Below are positions 52,047-60,582 of a DNA stretch of 64,000 nt, in pieces. The notes under the pieces were generated by a model. That model saw only the letters and a program-made list of their open reading frames with translations, ran no database searches and was not told the DNA's origin. The stretch's first letter is position 1, and the number at the start of each line of letters is the position of its first letter. Source of the DNA: Bradyrhizobium sp. C9 (GTDB lineage Bacteria; Pseudomonadota; Alphaproteobacteria; Rhizobiales; Xanthobacteraceae); NCBI RefSeq assembly GCF_002532045.1, contig NZ_NWTG01000007.1, forward strand, positions 1 through 64,000. Direction: 5' to 3'. The position numbers and the translations under genes were made by a program.

Positions 52047-53504
52047 ATGAACAAGCCCGTGTCGCCTGATGAACTCATAACCGACGAAGACGGCCCGCTC
52101 TACGCGCCCCGCAAGAAGGTATATCCGCAGAGCGTCTCGGGCCGGTTCCGCTCGATCAAATGGCGGCTGATGGCCGTCTGCCTCGGCGTCTATTATCTGC
52201 TGCCGTTTGTGCGCTGGCACCGGGGCCTCGGCGCGCCCGACCAGGCGGTCCTGATCGATTTTCCAAACCGACGCTTCTACTTCTTCTTCATCGAGTTGTG
52301 GCCGCAGGAGGTCTACTACTTCACTGGCCTTTTGGTGCTGGCGGCGTTCGCCTTGTTCCTGATGAATGCGCTCGGCGGCCGGATCTGGTGCGGTTATCTC
52401 TGCCCGCAGACGGTCTGGACCGATCTGTTCTATGCGGTCGAACGACTGGTCGAAGGTGATCGCCGCGCGCAGATGAAGGCCGACGCTGGCCCAATGACCG
52501 TAAAGCGGGCCGGTCGCCGTGCGTTGAAGCACGCGATCTGGCTGATGATCGCCTGGTGGACCGGTGGCGCCTGGGTGCTCTACTTCGCCGATGCGCCGAC
52601 CTTGGTGCGCGACCTGGCGACCCTTCAGGCCCCAGTGATCGCCTATGTCTGGATCGCGATGCTGACCGCGTCGACCTATTTGCTGGCCGGCTACATGCGC
52701 GAGCAGGTCTGCGTCTATATGTGCCCGTGGCCGCGGATCCAGGCGGCGCTGACCGACGAATGGGCGCTCAACGTCACCTACAAATACGATCGCGGCGAGC
52801 CGCGTTGCTCGGTCAAGAAGGCGTTCGACATTCGCTCGCTCGGCGAGAAGGCCGGCGATTGCATCGATTGCAACCAGTGCGTTGCCGTGTGCCCGACCGG
52901 GATCGACATCCGCGATGGCGCGCAACTCGGCTGCATCCAATGCGGCCTGTGCATCGATGCCTGTGACGCCGTAATGACCAAGGTCGGTCGCAAGACGGGT
53001 CTGATCGGATACGACAACGATATCAACGTTCAGCGGCGCGTTGCCGGCAAGCAGGAGATTTTCAAGCCTGTTCGAGCCCGTACCGTCGTCTACGCCAGCC
53101 TGATCACCGTGGTTTGTGCGGTCATGCTGTACGCGTTGATGTCGCGGACCCTGCTCGACGTCAACGTGCTGCACGATCGCAACCCGATCGCGGTAAGTCT
53201 CAGCGATGGCGCGATCCGCAATGGATACACGCTCCGCTTCCTCAACAAGCGCGGCTTCGATCGCGTGATCGCGATCGATGTCGATGGGCCGGCCGGGGCG
53301 AAACTGCATGTCATCGGTGCGGACTCCGTGACGCCAGACCGGCCGATGATCGTCCTTGGCCGCGACACCACCACCGAGCTTCGCGTGCTGGTGACGGCGG
53401 CGTTCGATGAAAAGGCGGAAAAGTCGGTGCCGGTCACGTTCCGCGTCACTGATATCGGCCTCGGAGAGGTCGCCTCCGCGACCGACCACTTCGTCCTTCC
53501 GTAA
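52047..53504 (+). CDS. fixG: Cytochrome cbb3 oxidase assembly protein FixG/CcoG
   Basis: A 485-residue membrane iron-sulfur protein. Four or more membrane segments surround two 4Fe-4S sites: CIDCNQCVAVCPTGID and IQCGLCIDACDAV. CcoG reduces Cu(II) during copper delivery to the cbb3 oxidase. The C-terminus is a periplasmic Ig-like domain. It is the first gene of fixGHIS. Confidence 0.94.
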   Translation: MNKPVSPDELITDEDGPLYAPRKKVYPQSVSGRFRSIKWRLMAVCLGVYYLLPFVRWHRGLGAPDQAVLIDFPNRRFYFFFIELWPQEVYYFTGLLVLAAFALFLMNALGGRIWCGYLCPQTVWTDLFYAVERLVEGDRRAQMKADAGPMTVKRAGRRALKHAIWLMIAWWTGGAWVLYFADAPTLVRDLATLQAPVIAYVWIAMLTASTYLLAGYMREQVCVYMCPWPRIQAALTDEWALNVTYKYDRGEPRCSVKKAFDIRSLGEKAGDCIDCNQCVAVCPTGIDIRDGAQLGCIQCGLCIDACDAVMTKVGRKTGLIGYDNDINVQRRVAGKQEIFKPVRARTVVYASLITVVCAVMLYALMSRTLLDVNVLHDRNPIAVSLSDGAIRNGYTLRFLNKRGFDRVIAIDVDGPAGAKLHVIGADSVTPDRPMIVLGRDTTTELRVLVTAAFDEKAEKSVPVTFRVTDIGLGEVASATDHFVLP

Positions 53505-53519
53505 CGATGGAATCCAGCC

Positions 53520-54020
53520 ATGGCAGCCTCAAGTTCAGTCGCACGACCCATCACCGGGCGCTTCGTCCTGGTCACGACAATCGCGTTCTTCGCTGTCGTG
53601 ATCAGCGTGAACATGGTCATGATGCGCCTTGCCATCACGACACTTCCGGGCACTGAGGTCGACAGCGCCTATAGCGCCGGCCTCGCCTATCAGCGCGAGA
53701 TCGACGCGGCAAGACAGCAGAACGAGCGCGACTGGCAGGTTCATGCGCATATCGATCGGCAGTCTGATGGGACCGCCGCAGTAGCACTCGAGGTGCGCGA
53801 TCACGCCGGCGCACCCCTGACCGGATTGAGTTTCCTCGCTCGGCTCGAACGACCAATCGATCGTCGCGCCGATCGGGAGATCGGGATCGGCGAGGCGGGC
53901 GTTGGTACTTATCGTGGCCGAGCCGAGGGCGTCGCCGCGGGGCAGTGGGACCTGGTGATCGAGGGCGACGCGGATGGCCGCCGCATGTTCCTGTCGAAGA
54001 ACCGAATCCTGCTGAACTGA
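53520..54020 (+). CDS. fixH: FixH family protein
   Basis: A 166-residue protein with one N-terminal membrane segment (FVLVTTIAFFAVVISVNMVMM) and a periplasmic domain containing YSAGLAYQREIDAARQQNERDW, the usual FixH pattern. It is needed for cbb3 assembly, probably with the copper ATPase. It lies 15 bp after fixG and 11 bp before fixI. Confidence 0.92.
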   Translation: MAASSSVARPITGRFVLVTTIAFFAVVISVNMVMMRLAITTLPGTEVDSAYSAGLAYQREIDAARQQNERDWQVHAHIDRQSDGTAAVALEVRDHAGAPLTGLSFLARLERPIDRRADREIGIGEAGVGTYRGRAEGVAAGQWDLVIEGDADGRRMFLSKNRILLN

Positions 54021-54031
54021 GGGGAAATCCC

Positions 54032-56218
54032 ATGCAGGCGGCTATCGATTTCTCTCACTATCTGAAGAGCGCGGGCACCGGGCTCGTCCATCTCGATCTC
54101 GCAGTCGAGGGCATCAATTGCGCGGGCTGCATGGCCAAGATCGAACGCAATCTGTCAACCATCCCAGACGTCACCTCGGCTCGCGTAAACCTGACCGACA
54201 GTCGCCTGGCGCTGGAGTGGAAGGCGGGTGCTCTTGACCCGGCGCTGTTCGTAAGCCGACTCGCGGAACTCGGCTACAAGGCCTATCCGTTCGAGCGGAA
54301 TGATGCCGAAACGCTGGAAGCGCAGCGAGCGCAAGGCCTGCTGCGCCGGCTGGGCGTCGCCGCCTTTGCGGCGATGAACGTGATGATGCTGTCGGTCCCC
54401 GTATGGTCAGGCAACGTGTCCGACATGCTGCCGGAGCAGCGCGATTTCTTCCACTGGCTGTCGGCGCTGATCGTGTTGCCGGCCGCAGCCTATTCGGCGC
54501 AGCCTTTCTTCTCGTCGGCGTTGTCAGCCCTGCGAGCGCGCGGCGTCAACATGGACGTTCCGATCAGTATCGGCATCGTGCTCGCGCTGGCAACCTCGGT
54601 GATCGAGACGGTAAATCACGCCGAACATGCCTATTTCGATGCCGCGATCATGCTGATCGCGTTCCTGCTCGCCGGTCGGTACCTCGACCAGAACATGCGG
54701 CGGCGCACCCGCGCTTTTGCGGGCAACCTCGCGGCGCTGAAGGCGGAGACCGCGACGAAGTTTATTAACCCAACCGAGATCAGAACGGTCCCGGCAGCCG
54801 CGATCCGGCCCGGCGACGTCGTGCTGCTGCGGCCCGGCGAACGCTGCGCGGTCGATGGCAACGTGATCGAGGGCCGCTCGGATGTCGATCAGAGCCTGAT
54901 CACGGGCGAAACCTTGCCCGCGATGGCGACACCTGGCAGCGCTATATTCGCGGGCACACTGATCCGTTCCGGAACATTGCGCGTCCGTGTATCGGCCGCC
55001 TCGGGTGGTACGCTGCTGGATGAGATATCTCAGCTGCTCGATCGCGCGCTCCAGGCGCGCTCGCGCTATCTTCGATTGGCGGAGCGTGCATCAAGGCTCT
55101 ATGCCCCGGTGGTGCACGCGACCGCGTTGATCACGATGCTGGGCTGGCTGGCATATGGCGCGAGTTTTCATGATTCGATCGTGACAGCGATTGCAGTCCT
55201 GATCATCACCTGTCCCTGCGCATTGGGGCTTGCCATTCCTGCCGTGCAGACCGTTGCATCCGGTGCGCTGTTCGGCTCTGGCGTGCTGCTCAACGCCGGC
55301 GACGCGATCGAGCGTATCGCCGAGATCGACCGGGTGATCTTCGACAAGACGGGCACGTTGACGCTACCCGAGCTTGATGTCGCCAATCTCGCGGACATCC
55401 CGGACGATGTCGTGAAGCTGGCAGGCCGTTTGGCACTCTCGAGCCGTCATCCGGTCGCTGCCGCGGTCGCGCGCAAGGCGGGTGCGGCCGCACCCCTGCC
55501 GGACATCCAGGAAGAACCAGGCCAAGGCGTCCACGGTTTTTACGAAGGTCGTCCGATCCGGCTGGGCCGACCGTCATTCTGCGGCGCGGATGACCTCGCC
55601 AACGAGCTTCTGTGTCGCGATCCCGAGGCGTCCGTCGTCGCATTCAGGTCTGGCGAGTGCAGATATGCCTTCGCGGTTCGGCAACGGCTGCGGCCGGACG
55701 CGGCTGAGGTGGTGGCAGGGTTGGCGCGCATGGGCATCGCCGTCGAGATCGTGTCTGGGGATCGCGAACCTGCGGTCCGGCTGGCAGCCGAGGTGCTCGG
55801 CGTGCGTGAATGGCGCGCCGAGGTGTCTCCGGTCGACAAGATCGACCGGATCGACGAACTGGTGCGCCAGGGCTGCAAGGTACTGATGGTCGGCGACGGC
55901 CTGAACGATGCGCCGGCGCTGGCTGCCGCGCACGCCTCAATGTCGCCCGTTACGGCGACCCACCTGAGCCAGACGGTTGCCGATGCGGTCTTTCTCGGCG
56001 AGCGTCTCGTGCCAGTGCTGACGGCGGTCAAGGTATCTCGCAAGGCGCTTCGATTGATGCGCCAAAATCTCTGGCTCGCCGTGATCTACAACCTACTGGC
56101 CGTGCCGATCGCGATCGCCGGCCTTGTCACGCCGCTGATCGCCGCGGCGGCGATGTCGGGCTCCTCGGTGATCGTGATGTTGAACGCGCTGAGAGCGCGA
56201 GCGAGGGAGATGGTCTGA
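54032..56218 (+). CDS. fixI: Copper-exporting P1B-type ATPase FixI/CcoI
   Basis: A 728-residue P-type ATPase. One N-terminal HMA domain has GINCAGCMAKIERN, followed by the actuator TGETLPA, the CPC metal site in ITCPCALGLAIP, the phosphorylation site DKTGTLTLPE and GDGLNDAPAL. It exports copper to the periplasm for insertion into FixN. I use ATG 54032; the longer ORF from 53945 runs into fixH. The stop overlaps the fixS start. Confidence 0.95.
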   Translation: MQAAIDFSHYLKSAGTGLVHLDLAVEGINCAGCMAKIERNLSTIPDVTSARVNLTDSRLALEWKAGALDPALFVSRLAELGYKAYPFERNDAETLEAQRAQGLLRRLGVAAFAAMNVMMLSVPVWSGNVSDMLPEQRDFFHWLSALIVLPAAAYSAQPFFSSALSALRARGVNMDVPISIGIVLALATSVIETVNHAEHAYFDAAIMLIAFLLAGRYLDQNMRRRTRAFAGNLAALKAETATKFINPTEIRTVPAAAIRPGDVVLLRPGERCAVDGNVIEGRSDVDQSLITGETLPAMATPGSAIFAGTLIRSGTLRVRVSAASGGTLLDEISQLLDRALQARSRYLRLAERASRLYAPVVHATALITMLGWLAYGASFHDSIVTAIAVLIITCPCALGLAIPAVQTVASGALFGSGVLLNAGDAIERIAEIDRVIFDKTGTLTLPELDVANLADIPDDVVKLAGRLALSSRHPVAAAVARKAGAAAPLPDIQEEPGQGVHGFYEGRPIRLGRPSFCGADDLANELLCRDPEASVVAFRSGECRYAFAVRQRLRPDAAEVVAGLARMGIAVEIVSGDREPAVRLAAEVLGVREWRAEVSPVDKIDRIDELVRQGCKVLMVGDGLNDAPALAAAHASMSPVTATHLSQTVADAVFLGERLVPVLTAVKVSRKALRLMRQNLWLAVIYNLLAVPIAIAGLVTPLIAAAAMSGSSVIVMLNALRARAREMV

Positions 56219-56385
56219 TGGAAATTCTGGTCTTTCTGGTGCCTCTGGCTCTCGCACTTGGCTTTGTCGGTCTGCTCGGCTTCCTCTGGTCACTCAAAAG
56301 CGGCCAGTACGACGATCTCGACGGGGCAGCCTGGCGCGCCATCGCCGACGACGAGCCCGCGAACGGTCAAGGCCGATCCAAATAA
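56218..56385 (+). CDS. fixS: Cbb3 oxidase maturation protein FixS/CcoS
   Basis: A 55-residue protein with one membrane segment (FLVPLALALGFVGLLGFLW) and the CcoS pattern WSLKSGQYDDLDG. It is needed for haem and copper incorporation. ATG 56218 shares its A with the fixI stop (TGATG). It overlaps the end of a convergent small ORF by 19 bp. Confidence 0.94.
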   Translation: MEILVFLVPLALALGFVGLLGFLWSLKSGQYDDLDGAAWRAIADDEPANGQGRSK

Positions 56386-56537
56386 TGAAAATAGACCAAT
56401 GAAACACCCGCGGCGATGGTCATTGCCGTTGAGGCGAGCGCCAGCACCAATGTCCAGTCCGGCCGCCGCCATTGCGGCACCCGAGACCGCAGGAGCAGGA
56501 CCGAGACCAGCCGGTTGACAGCACCAAACCGCGCCAT
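56367..56537 (-). CDS. Small membrane protein (56 aa)
   Basis: A 56-residue ORF with an N-terminal amphipathic part and one membrane segment (WTLVLALASTAMTIAAGVSLVYF). ATG 56537 lies 2 bases after the stop of the gene at 56540, suggesting coupling. Its 3' end overlaps fixS. No family is recognised. Confidence 0.5.
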   Translation of the reverse strand: MARFGAVNRLVSVLLLRSRVPQWRRPDWTLVLALASTAMTIAAGVSLVYFHYLDRP

Positions 56538-56539
56538 CG

Positions 56540-56785
56540 TCAGCAGCAGCACATTGGCAGCACGTCAGGCTGCCAATAGCGCCAGTGTGTCGCCGACACT
56601 GTGACGGGTCGCATCGTGGTGGCATCGAACCATCCGTCGGCGTGCCGAATGCAGGGGAAGCCGAGCGGATGTCGATCGTCGTCGATCACCGCGAGCTCGA
56701 TCACGCGGTCAGACGGCGCCGACCCAATGTCGCGCCACCCTAACAGAGTCAGCCGTCGAATTATCGAGGTCAAAAGCCGACGCAT
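56540..56785 (-). CDS. Small conserved hypothetical protein, paralogue of 45219-45446
   Basis: An 81-residue protein with VIELAVIDDDRHPLGFPCIRHADGWF and a near-terminal SATHWRYWQP, matching the outline at 45219 (ELAVI, FPC, W, THWR-W). The ending MCCC is unusual: three cysteines at the C-terminus. The start may lie further in. No function is known. Confidence 0.55.
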   Translation of the reverse strand: MRRLLTSIIRRLTLLGWRDIGSAPSDRVIELAVIDDDRHPLGFPCIRHADGWFDATTMRPVTVSATHWRYWQPDVLPMCCC

Positions 56786-56991
56786 ATCGTAAGTTACTCC
56801 GCTGAAGCATTTAGCGTGACACGCTCATTCGCTTGAACGGTTGATGTAGCGCAATCGCAGAGCTGGAAACTGACACTCGCGATGAAATGATTGGGGCGTT
56901 GACCGAGTGCCTCGATCGCGAAGGCGTTGCAGCGGCTCACCTGGTCCAGGGTATGCCCCGCAATATCGCCGATCTCGGAGGCCGCCGAGCC

Positions 56992-57005
56992 TTGAGCTAG
57001 GTCAA
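56992..57005. promoter_or_regulatory. FixK/FNR box TTGAGCTAGGTCAA
   Basis: Exact match, centred 119.5 bp upstream of the small ORF at 57118, further than usual. The overlapping minus-strand ORF (56794-57105) would run through it. Confidence 0.6.
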
Positions 57006-57117
57006 TGCGTCCCCATCGATCCGCTATAGATTGAAGTTCCGGTCCGACTGGTTCCCGTTCTATCGCTGGAAGTTGTTGCCTCAAATACCGGGGCCCGTCA
57101 GGCACGTCGAGGTGGTA

Positions 57118-57270
57118 ATGATACGGTTAGCTGATGCCGAAGCAATACTCGACGAAGTTGAGCGCGATGCCGCCGAGTTGCTATCCGAGGAGCTTCGGAA
57201 ACTAGTGCAGCAGTACGTAGAGGAGCAACGCGTGGCCCTCAAAGTGCTTCGCAAGCTCTATCGTCAATAG
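57118..57270 (+). CDS. Small helical hypothetical protein (50 aa)
   Basis: A 50-residue ORF starting MIRLADAEAILDEVERDAA, almost entirely charged helix, ending RKLYRQ. GAGGTGG precedes ATG 57118; the in-frame ATG at 57031 lies at or before the transcript start expected from the box at 56992. It may be a coiled-coil or regulator-binding peptide. Confidence 0.5.
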   Translation: MIRLADAEAILDEVERDAAELLSEELRKLVQQYVEEQRVALKVLRKLYRQ

Positions 57271-57659
57271 GAGTTAGCCCGACAAAGCGGAGGTACACCA
57301 CGGCCTCGCGATCGACGCGATTGCAATTTGTCGCGCAGACCAGCAAGTCTCGTTTGGCCGTTCGCGCCAGCTTCGACGAACTCTCGGTTTGACGCCCTGG
57401 AGCGATACGTATGGTCGCAGCATGCATGGCAGCCCGGCAGGAAGTTTCCTGCCGGGCTGCGTCATCGGCGTTCCCGAGGGCAGATCGGGCCGCTCAATGA
57501 CCGGTGATCGCAGTTGCCTTCGTTGGCGGTGCGTTGGACGCTCGACGCCCGTTGGAATGTCGAGCTTTCTTTTAGACGCCCAATGATCGTCAGCACCACG
57601 GCTGCGATCGGCTGAGCAAGAGGGGCGACGCCCTCCGAGCCGAACCGGGCGACCAGCGC
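57271..57659. other. Intergenic region with a long perfect hairpin
   Basis: About 390 bases with no ORF that I can support on either strand. The only clear structure is the inverted repeat at 57429-57460, listed separately. Confidence 0.5.
57429..57460. terminator. Perfect 15-bp inverted repeat
   Basis: GCAGCCCGGCAGGAA (57429-57443) is followed after GT by its exact complement TTCCTGCCGGGCTGC (57446-57460). As RNA it would form a very stable stem. It sits between the end of the small gene at 57118 (+) and the end of the gene at 57660 (-), a place for a two-way terminator. There is no T-run. Confidence 0.6.
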
Positions 57660-57944
57660 TCAGATATCGCCGAGTCGGCACCAGGCGAGGTCGATCAACG
57701 TCCCGATCCGCGTAGATTGGGCTTGTAGTTGTTTGCGGTTCTCCGGATTTTCGATCTTTCCGATCACGATGGACGTTCGCGCATGAGTGATCTGAAGAGC
57801 GAAAACCGCCTCTTGTAGCGCCTCGCGCGCTTTCTGCCGGTGAGCACTCCAAAGCTCAGACGGATCGATCGGCGCTGCCCGGCATGCCAGCGATAGCGCG
57901 GCGCGGTGACGCTTACGTCGATCGAGGTTCGCGATGTCCGGCAT
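57660..57944 (-). CDS. Hypothetical protein (94 aa)
   Basis: A soluble helical protein starting MPDIANLDRRKRHRAALSLA. It contains KAREALQEAVFALQITHARTS and a final RIGTLIDLAWCRLGDI. GGGAG precedes ATG 57944, which is preferred to the AT-rich upstream extension to 58088. No family is recognised. Confidence 0.6.
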   Translation of the reverse strand: MPDIANLDRRKRHRAALSLACRAAPIDPSELWSAHRQKAREALQEAVFALQITHARTSIVIGKIENPENRKQLQAQSTRIGTLIDLAWCRLGDI

Positions 57945-58129
57945 GGTGCTTCTCCCTTGGCGTGTGCTCGGTGTTGATATCCTTTCGAGGGGATATTGAG
58001 GGCACCGTCTTAATTGCTTGATCAATCCGATTATCGGAATCCGGCAAATCGTGGGAATTTTGTGATTAACCCTTTGAAAACGGCACATGCCGATAAATTA
58101 TCGGTATATACATATAACGCAGGTGCTCG

Positions 58130-58609
58130 ATGAAGCAGGTTGTGTCGCCAATGCTCGAGGAGTTGGCCGTGGTGGGCAGTTGCTGCGCCGCATTCAATGT
58201 TCGGAAGGCAAGCCGGGTGATTACGCGGCTGTATGCCGAGGCCTTTGCGCCCGTTGGCGTGGAGCCGACGCAATTCATGCTGCTCGCCGCCTGCGCGCGG
58301 CAAAGGAGCGTGGCCGTGGGAGCTCTTGCGGAAAGGATGGCGATGGACCCGAGCGCGCTCGCTCGCAATATTGCGGTTCTCAAGCGCCGTGGGCTGGTGA
58401 AGGTCGCATTTGGAGTGGACCGGCGGGTGCGGAATATCTCGATATCCGCCCGAGGCAAACAAATCCTGTCCCGCGCGCTGCCCCGCTGGCGGGCGATGCA
58501 GGCGAAGCTGGCCGTACAGCTTGGCGAAGACAATTTTCAGGCGACCGTCGATCTGATGAAAAAGATGACGCAGGCCGGCGAGGCGCTGCTCATCGATTCA
58601 AACCCATAA
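58130..58609 (+). CDS. MarR-family transcriptional regulator
   Basis: A 159-residue MarR protein. The winged helix-turn-helix spans about residues 50-115, with VGALAERMAMDPSALARNIAVLKRRGLV cut at the recognition helix PSALARNIAVL and a wing FGVDRRVRNISI. It binds DNA as a dimer and usually responds to small aromatic or oxidised ligands. The regulator region upstream is AT-rich compared with its neighbours. It is followed 9 bp later by an AraC gene. Confidence 0.87.
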   Translation: MKQVVSPMLEELAVVGSCCAAFNVRKASRVITRLYAEAFAPVGVEPTQFMLLAACARQRSVAVGALAERMAMDPSALARNIAVLKRRGLVKVAFGVDRRVRNISISARGKQILSRALPRWRAMQAKLAVQLGEDNFQATVDLMKKMTQAGEALLIDSNP

Positions 58610-58618
58610 GAGGTCACG

Positions 58619-59566
58619 ATGCCCGTCCGTTGGCTCGATCCGTCGCCGGTGCTGCGTATCGAGCGTTTCAACAGTTTCGACGAATTTCGACCCAACGATG
58701 TTATCGGCGGAATGAGAAGCACGCCGCTGGATTCCACGCCCATCTCGGTCTCGCGGAGCATTCTGGCGCTTCCCGACTGCCTTCTCGTACTGCAGCGATC
58801 ATTCGCCAGGCGGATGGAGGGAGATCTCGGAGCAAATCGTGGGGTTGGGGCCGTTGTTCCCTTGGCTTTCCACGCGACGATGAACGGGAACTCGGTCGGC
58901 GATTCTACGATCGGGGTCATCCGCGGCCGGGCGCCCGTCGATGTCGTTGAACGGCATGCAAATACCTACCTCATGCTGCGCTTCGGCTCCGACATGCGCA
59001 ATCGCGGATGGGCCGACTTCGAGAGCGGAATCGAGCTGTTCAGGCTGACACCGGCGAAGATGCTGGCGATACGATCGGCGATTCTGGACATGTTTTGCCT
59101 GGCGTCCAGCTGCAGGGAGATCAGGGAGTTCGAACTGTTGAGCGGGCAGCTGCAGGAAACGCTTGTAGCCGGGCTCGACAGCGCCCTGGTCGAGGACAGC
59201 GTCAAGCGGGCACTGCCCGGCTCGTTCGACCGGCATCGGAAGCTGGTCGAACGCCTGGATGAACTGGTGGCCGCGGTCGGCGAGGCCGATCTCTACAGCG
59301 CCGGCCTCGCGCAGACCCTAGGCGTTTCCGTTCGTACGCTTCAGACCGCCATACAGCACGTCTGCGGCGTTAGCCTGCATCAACATTTGCGATCGAAACG
59401 CATGTGGTCGGTCCGCAAGCTCCTCGTCAAAGGAGGCCCGCTTCTCACCGTGACCGCGGCAGCGCGGGCCAACGGCTTCTGGCACATGAGCGACTTCGCG
59501 AGATGTTACGGCCGTGCATATGGCGAGATGCCCTCGGAAACCCTGGCACGGGCGCGAGGGCTCTAG
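58619..59566 (+). CDS. AraC-family transcriptional regulator
   Basis: A 315-residue regulator with an unclassified N-terminal sensing region and a C-terminal double helix-turn-helix (about residues 215-310: LAQTLGVSVRTLQTAIQHV and RANGFWHMSDFARCYGRAYG). It is related to the AraC protein at 42001. It starts 9 bp after the MarR stop, so the two form one unit. Confidence 0.88.
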   Translation: MPVRWLDPSPVLRIERFNSFDEFRPNDVIGGMRSTPLDSTPISVSRSILALPDCLLVLQRSFARRMEGDLGANRGVGAVVPLAFHATMNGNSVGDSTIGVIRGRAPVDVVERHANTYLMLRFGSDMRNRGWADFESGIELFRLTPAKMLAIRSAILDMFCLASSCREIREFELLSGQLQETLVAGLDSALVEDSVKRALPGSFDRHRKLVERLDELVAAVGEADLYSAGLAQTLGVSVRTLQTAIQHVCGVSLHQHLRSKRMWSVRKLLVKGGPLLTVTAAARANGFWHMSDFARCYGRAYGEMPSETLARARGL

Positions 59567-59692
59567 TCCGGCGAGAGCGTCATGCGTTCTTTTAATCCTT
59601 AACCTCTCCGCCGTCAGTCGGATTGCGCTCGCTGCCGGTTCGATCATGCAGCCCAACAGCCGCAGCGCAACCCCTTGGGCCTGAATACACAC

Positions 59693-60418
59693 TCAGGAGT
59701 TTGGGTCGTCGATGAACCTTTGTGGACGCGCAAAAGCCTCCAGCAGGTCTCTCCGGTCTATGATGATTTCCCGGCCACGGATGCGCACGCCATGCTCGGT
59801 CAGATGCGCTAGATTGCGTGAAAGGTTCTCGCGGGTCGTCCCGATGTGGGATGCCAGGGTGGCGCGGTCGAATGGCAGGACGAGATGCTTGCCTGATGCG
59901 GCGCTTTGCGCCTCTGACAGGATCCAGTTGGCCAGACGTTCGACGCTCGATCGAGCCACATAGCCTTTCAATTTCTTCACTGCGCCGCGATAGGCCGATG
60001 CAAGCTCGCTTGTGACGGTCTGGGCAAATGCGATCTCCCGCCCCAGGATCGTCCGCACGCCTTGTGCCGGGATCAGCAGAATGCGGGATTCTTTCAACGT
60101 TCTTGCCGAGTTCAGGTAGCGCTGGTCGCCCACGACGGCCGCAAGGATGAAGGTCGAGACTGGCGCGAGCAGGGAAATTCCCCACTCGACTCCGTCTTGT
60201 TCGGTAAAGATTTCTACCAGACCATCGATCAGGACGTGCAGGAAGTCGGGAGGATCGCCCTCGTGAATGAGGTGCACACCGACCGGAAACTGCTGCAGCA
60301 GCGCGCCTTGCAGCAGGTTATCGAGACTCTGCTCGGTCATCCGCGCGAACAGAGGCAAGGACTTCACCTGATCGAAATCATCAGAGCGCAATTGGTCGAT
60401 CTCCGTGACGTGTGACAA
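59693..60418 (-). CDS. Crp/Fnr-family regulator, NarR-like, next to nitrate genes
   Basis: A 241-residue Crp/Fnr protein without the FNR cysteine cluster. It has an effector beta-roll and the recognition helix TTRENLSRNLAHL near residue 190. It is divergent from narK-narG, so a NarR-like role in controlling nitrate respiration is likely. The start is uncertain: TTG 60418 overlaps a near-box site, while TTG 60391 has GGAG at a good distance. Confidence 0.8.
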   Translation of the reverse strand: MSHVTEIDQLRSDDFDQVKSLPLFARMTEQSLDNLLQGALLQQFPVGVHLIHEGDPPDFLHVLIDGLVEIFTEQDGVEWGISLLAPVSTFILAAVVGDQRYLNSARTLKESRILLIPAQGVRTILGREIAFAQTVTSELASAYRGAVKKLKGYVARSSVERLANWILSEAQSAASGKHLVLPFDRATLASHIGTTRENLSRNLAHLTEHGVRIRGREIIIDRRDLLEAFARPQRFIDDPNS

Positions 60419-60425
60419 ATATCAA
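60412..60425. promoter_or_regulatory. FNR/FixK-like half-matching site GTGACAAATATCAA
   Basis: One mismatch to the box. It covers the upstream start of the Crp/Fnr gene and faces narK (centre 164.5 bp from ATG 60583). It may bind this regulator rather than FixK. Confidence 0.4.
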
Positions 60426-60582
60426 ATCATGATGCCACAAATAGCAATTTGAAGGACGTGTTTTTGCAAATTCAGGGTGCCTTTCTCACACCATCGACGA
60501 GATCATTGATCTGGAACAACCACGGACGCGCTGATCTTTGCGCATGAGTACCTCCAATGCCGGTGGGTGATTGGAGACATCA

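Noticed and set aside
52032..53489. Minus-strand ORF of 485 codons opposite fixG
   Set aside because: Same span as fixG, which has clear iron-sulfur motifs; composition of a shadow frame.
56794..57105. Minus-strand ORF containing EIGDIAGHTLDQVSR, like an integrase C-terminus
   Set aside because: Only a dozen residues resemble tyrosine recombinases, the rest does not match, and it crosses the FixK box at 56992. At most a decayed remnant.
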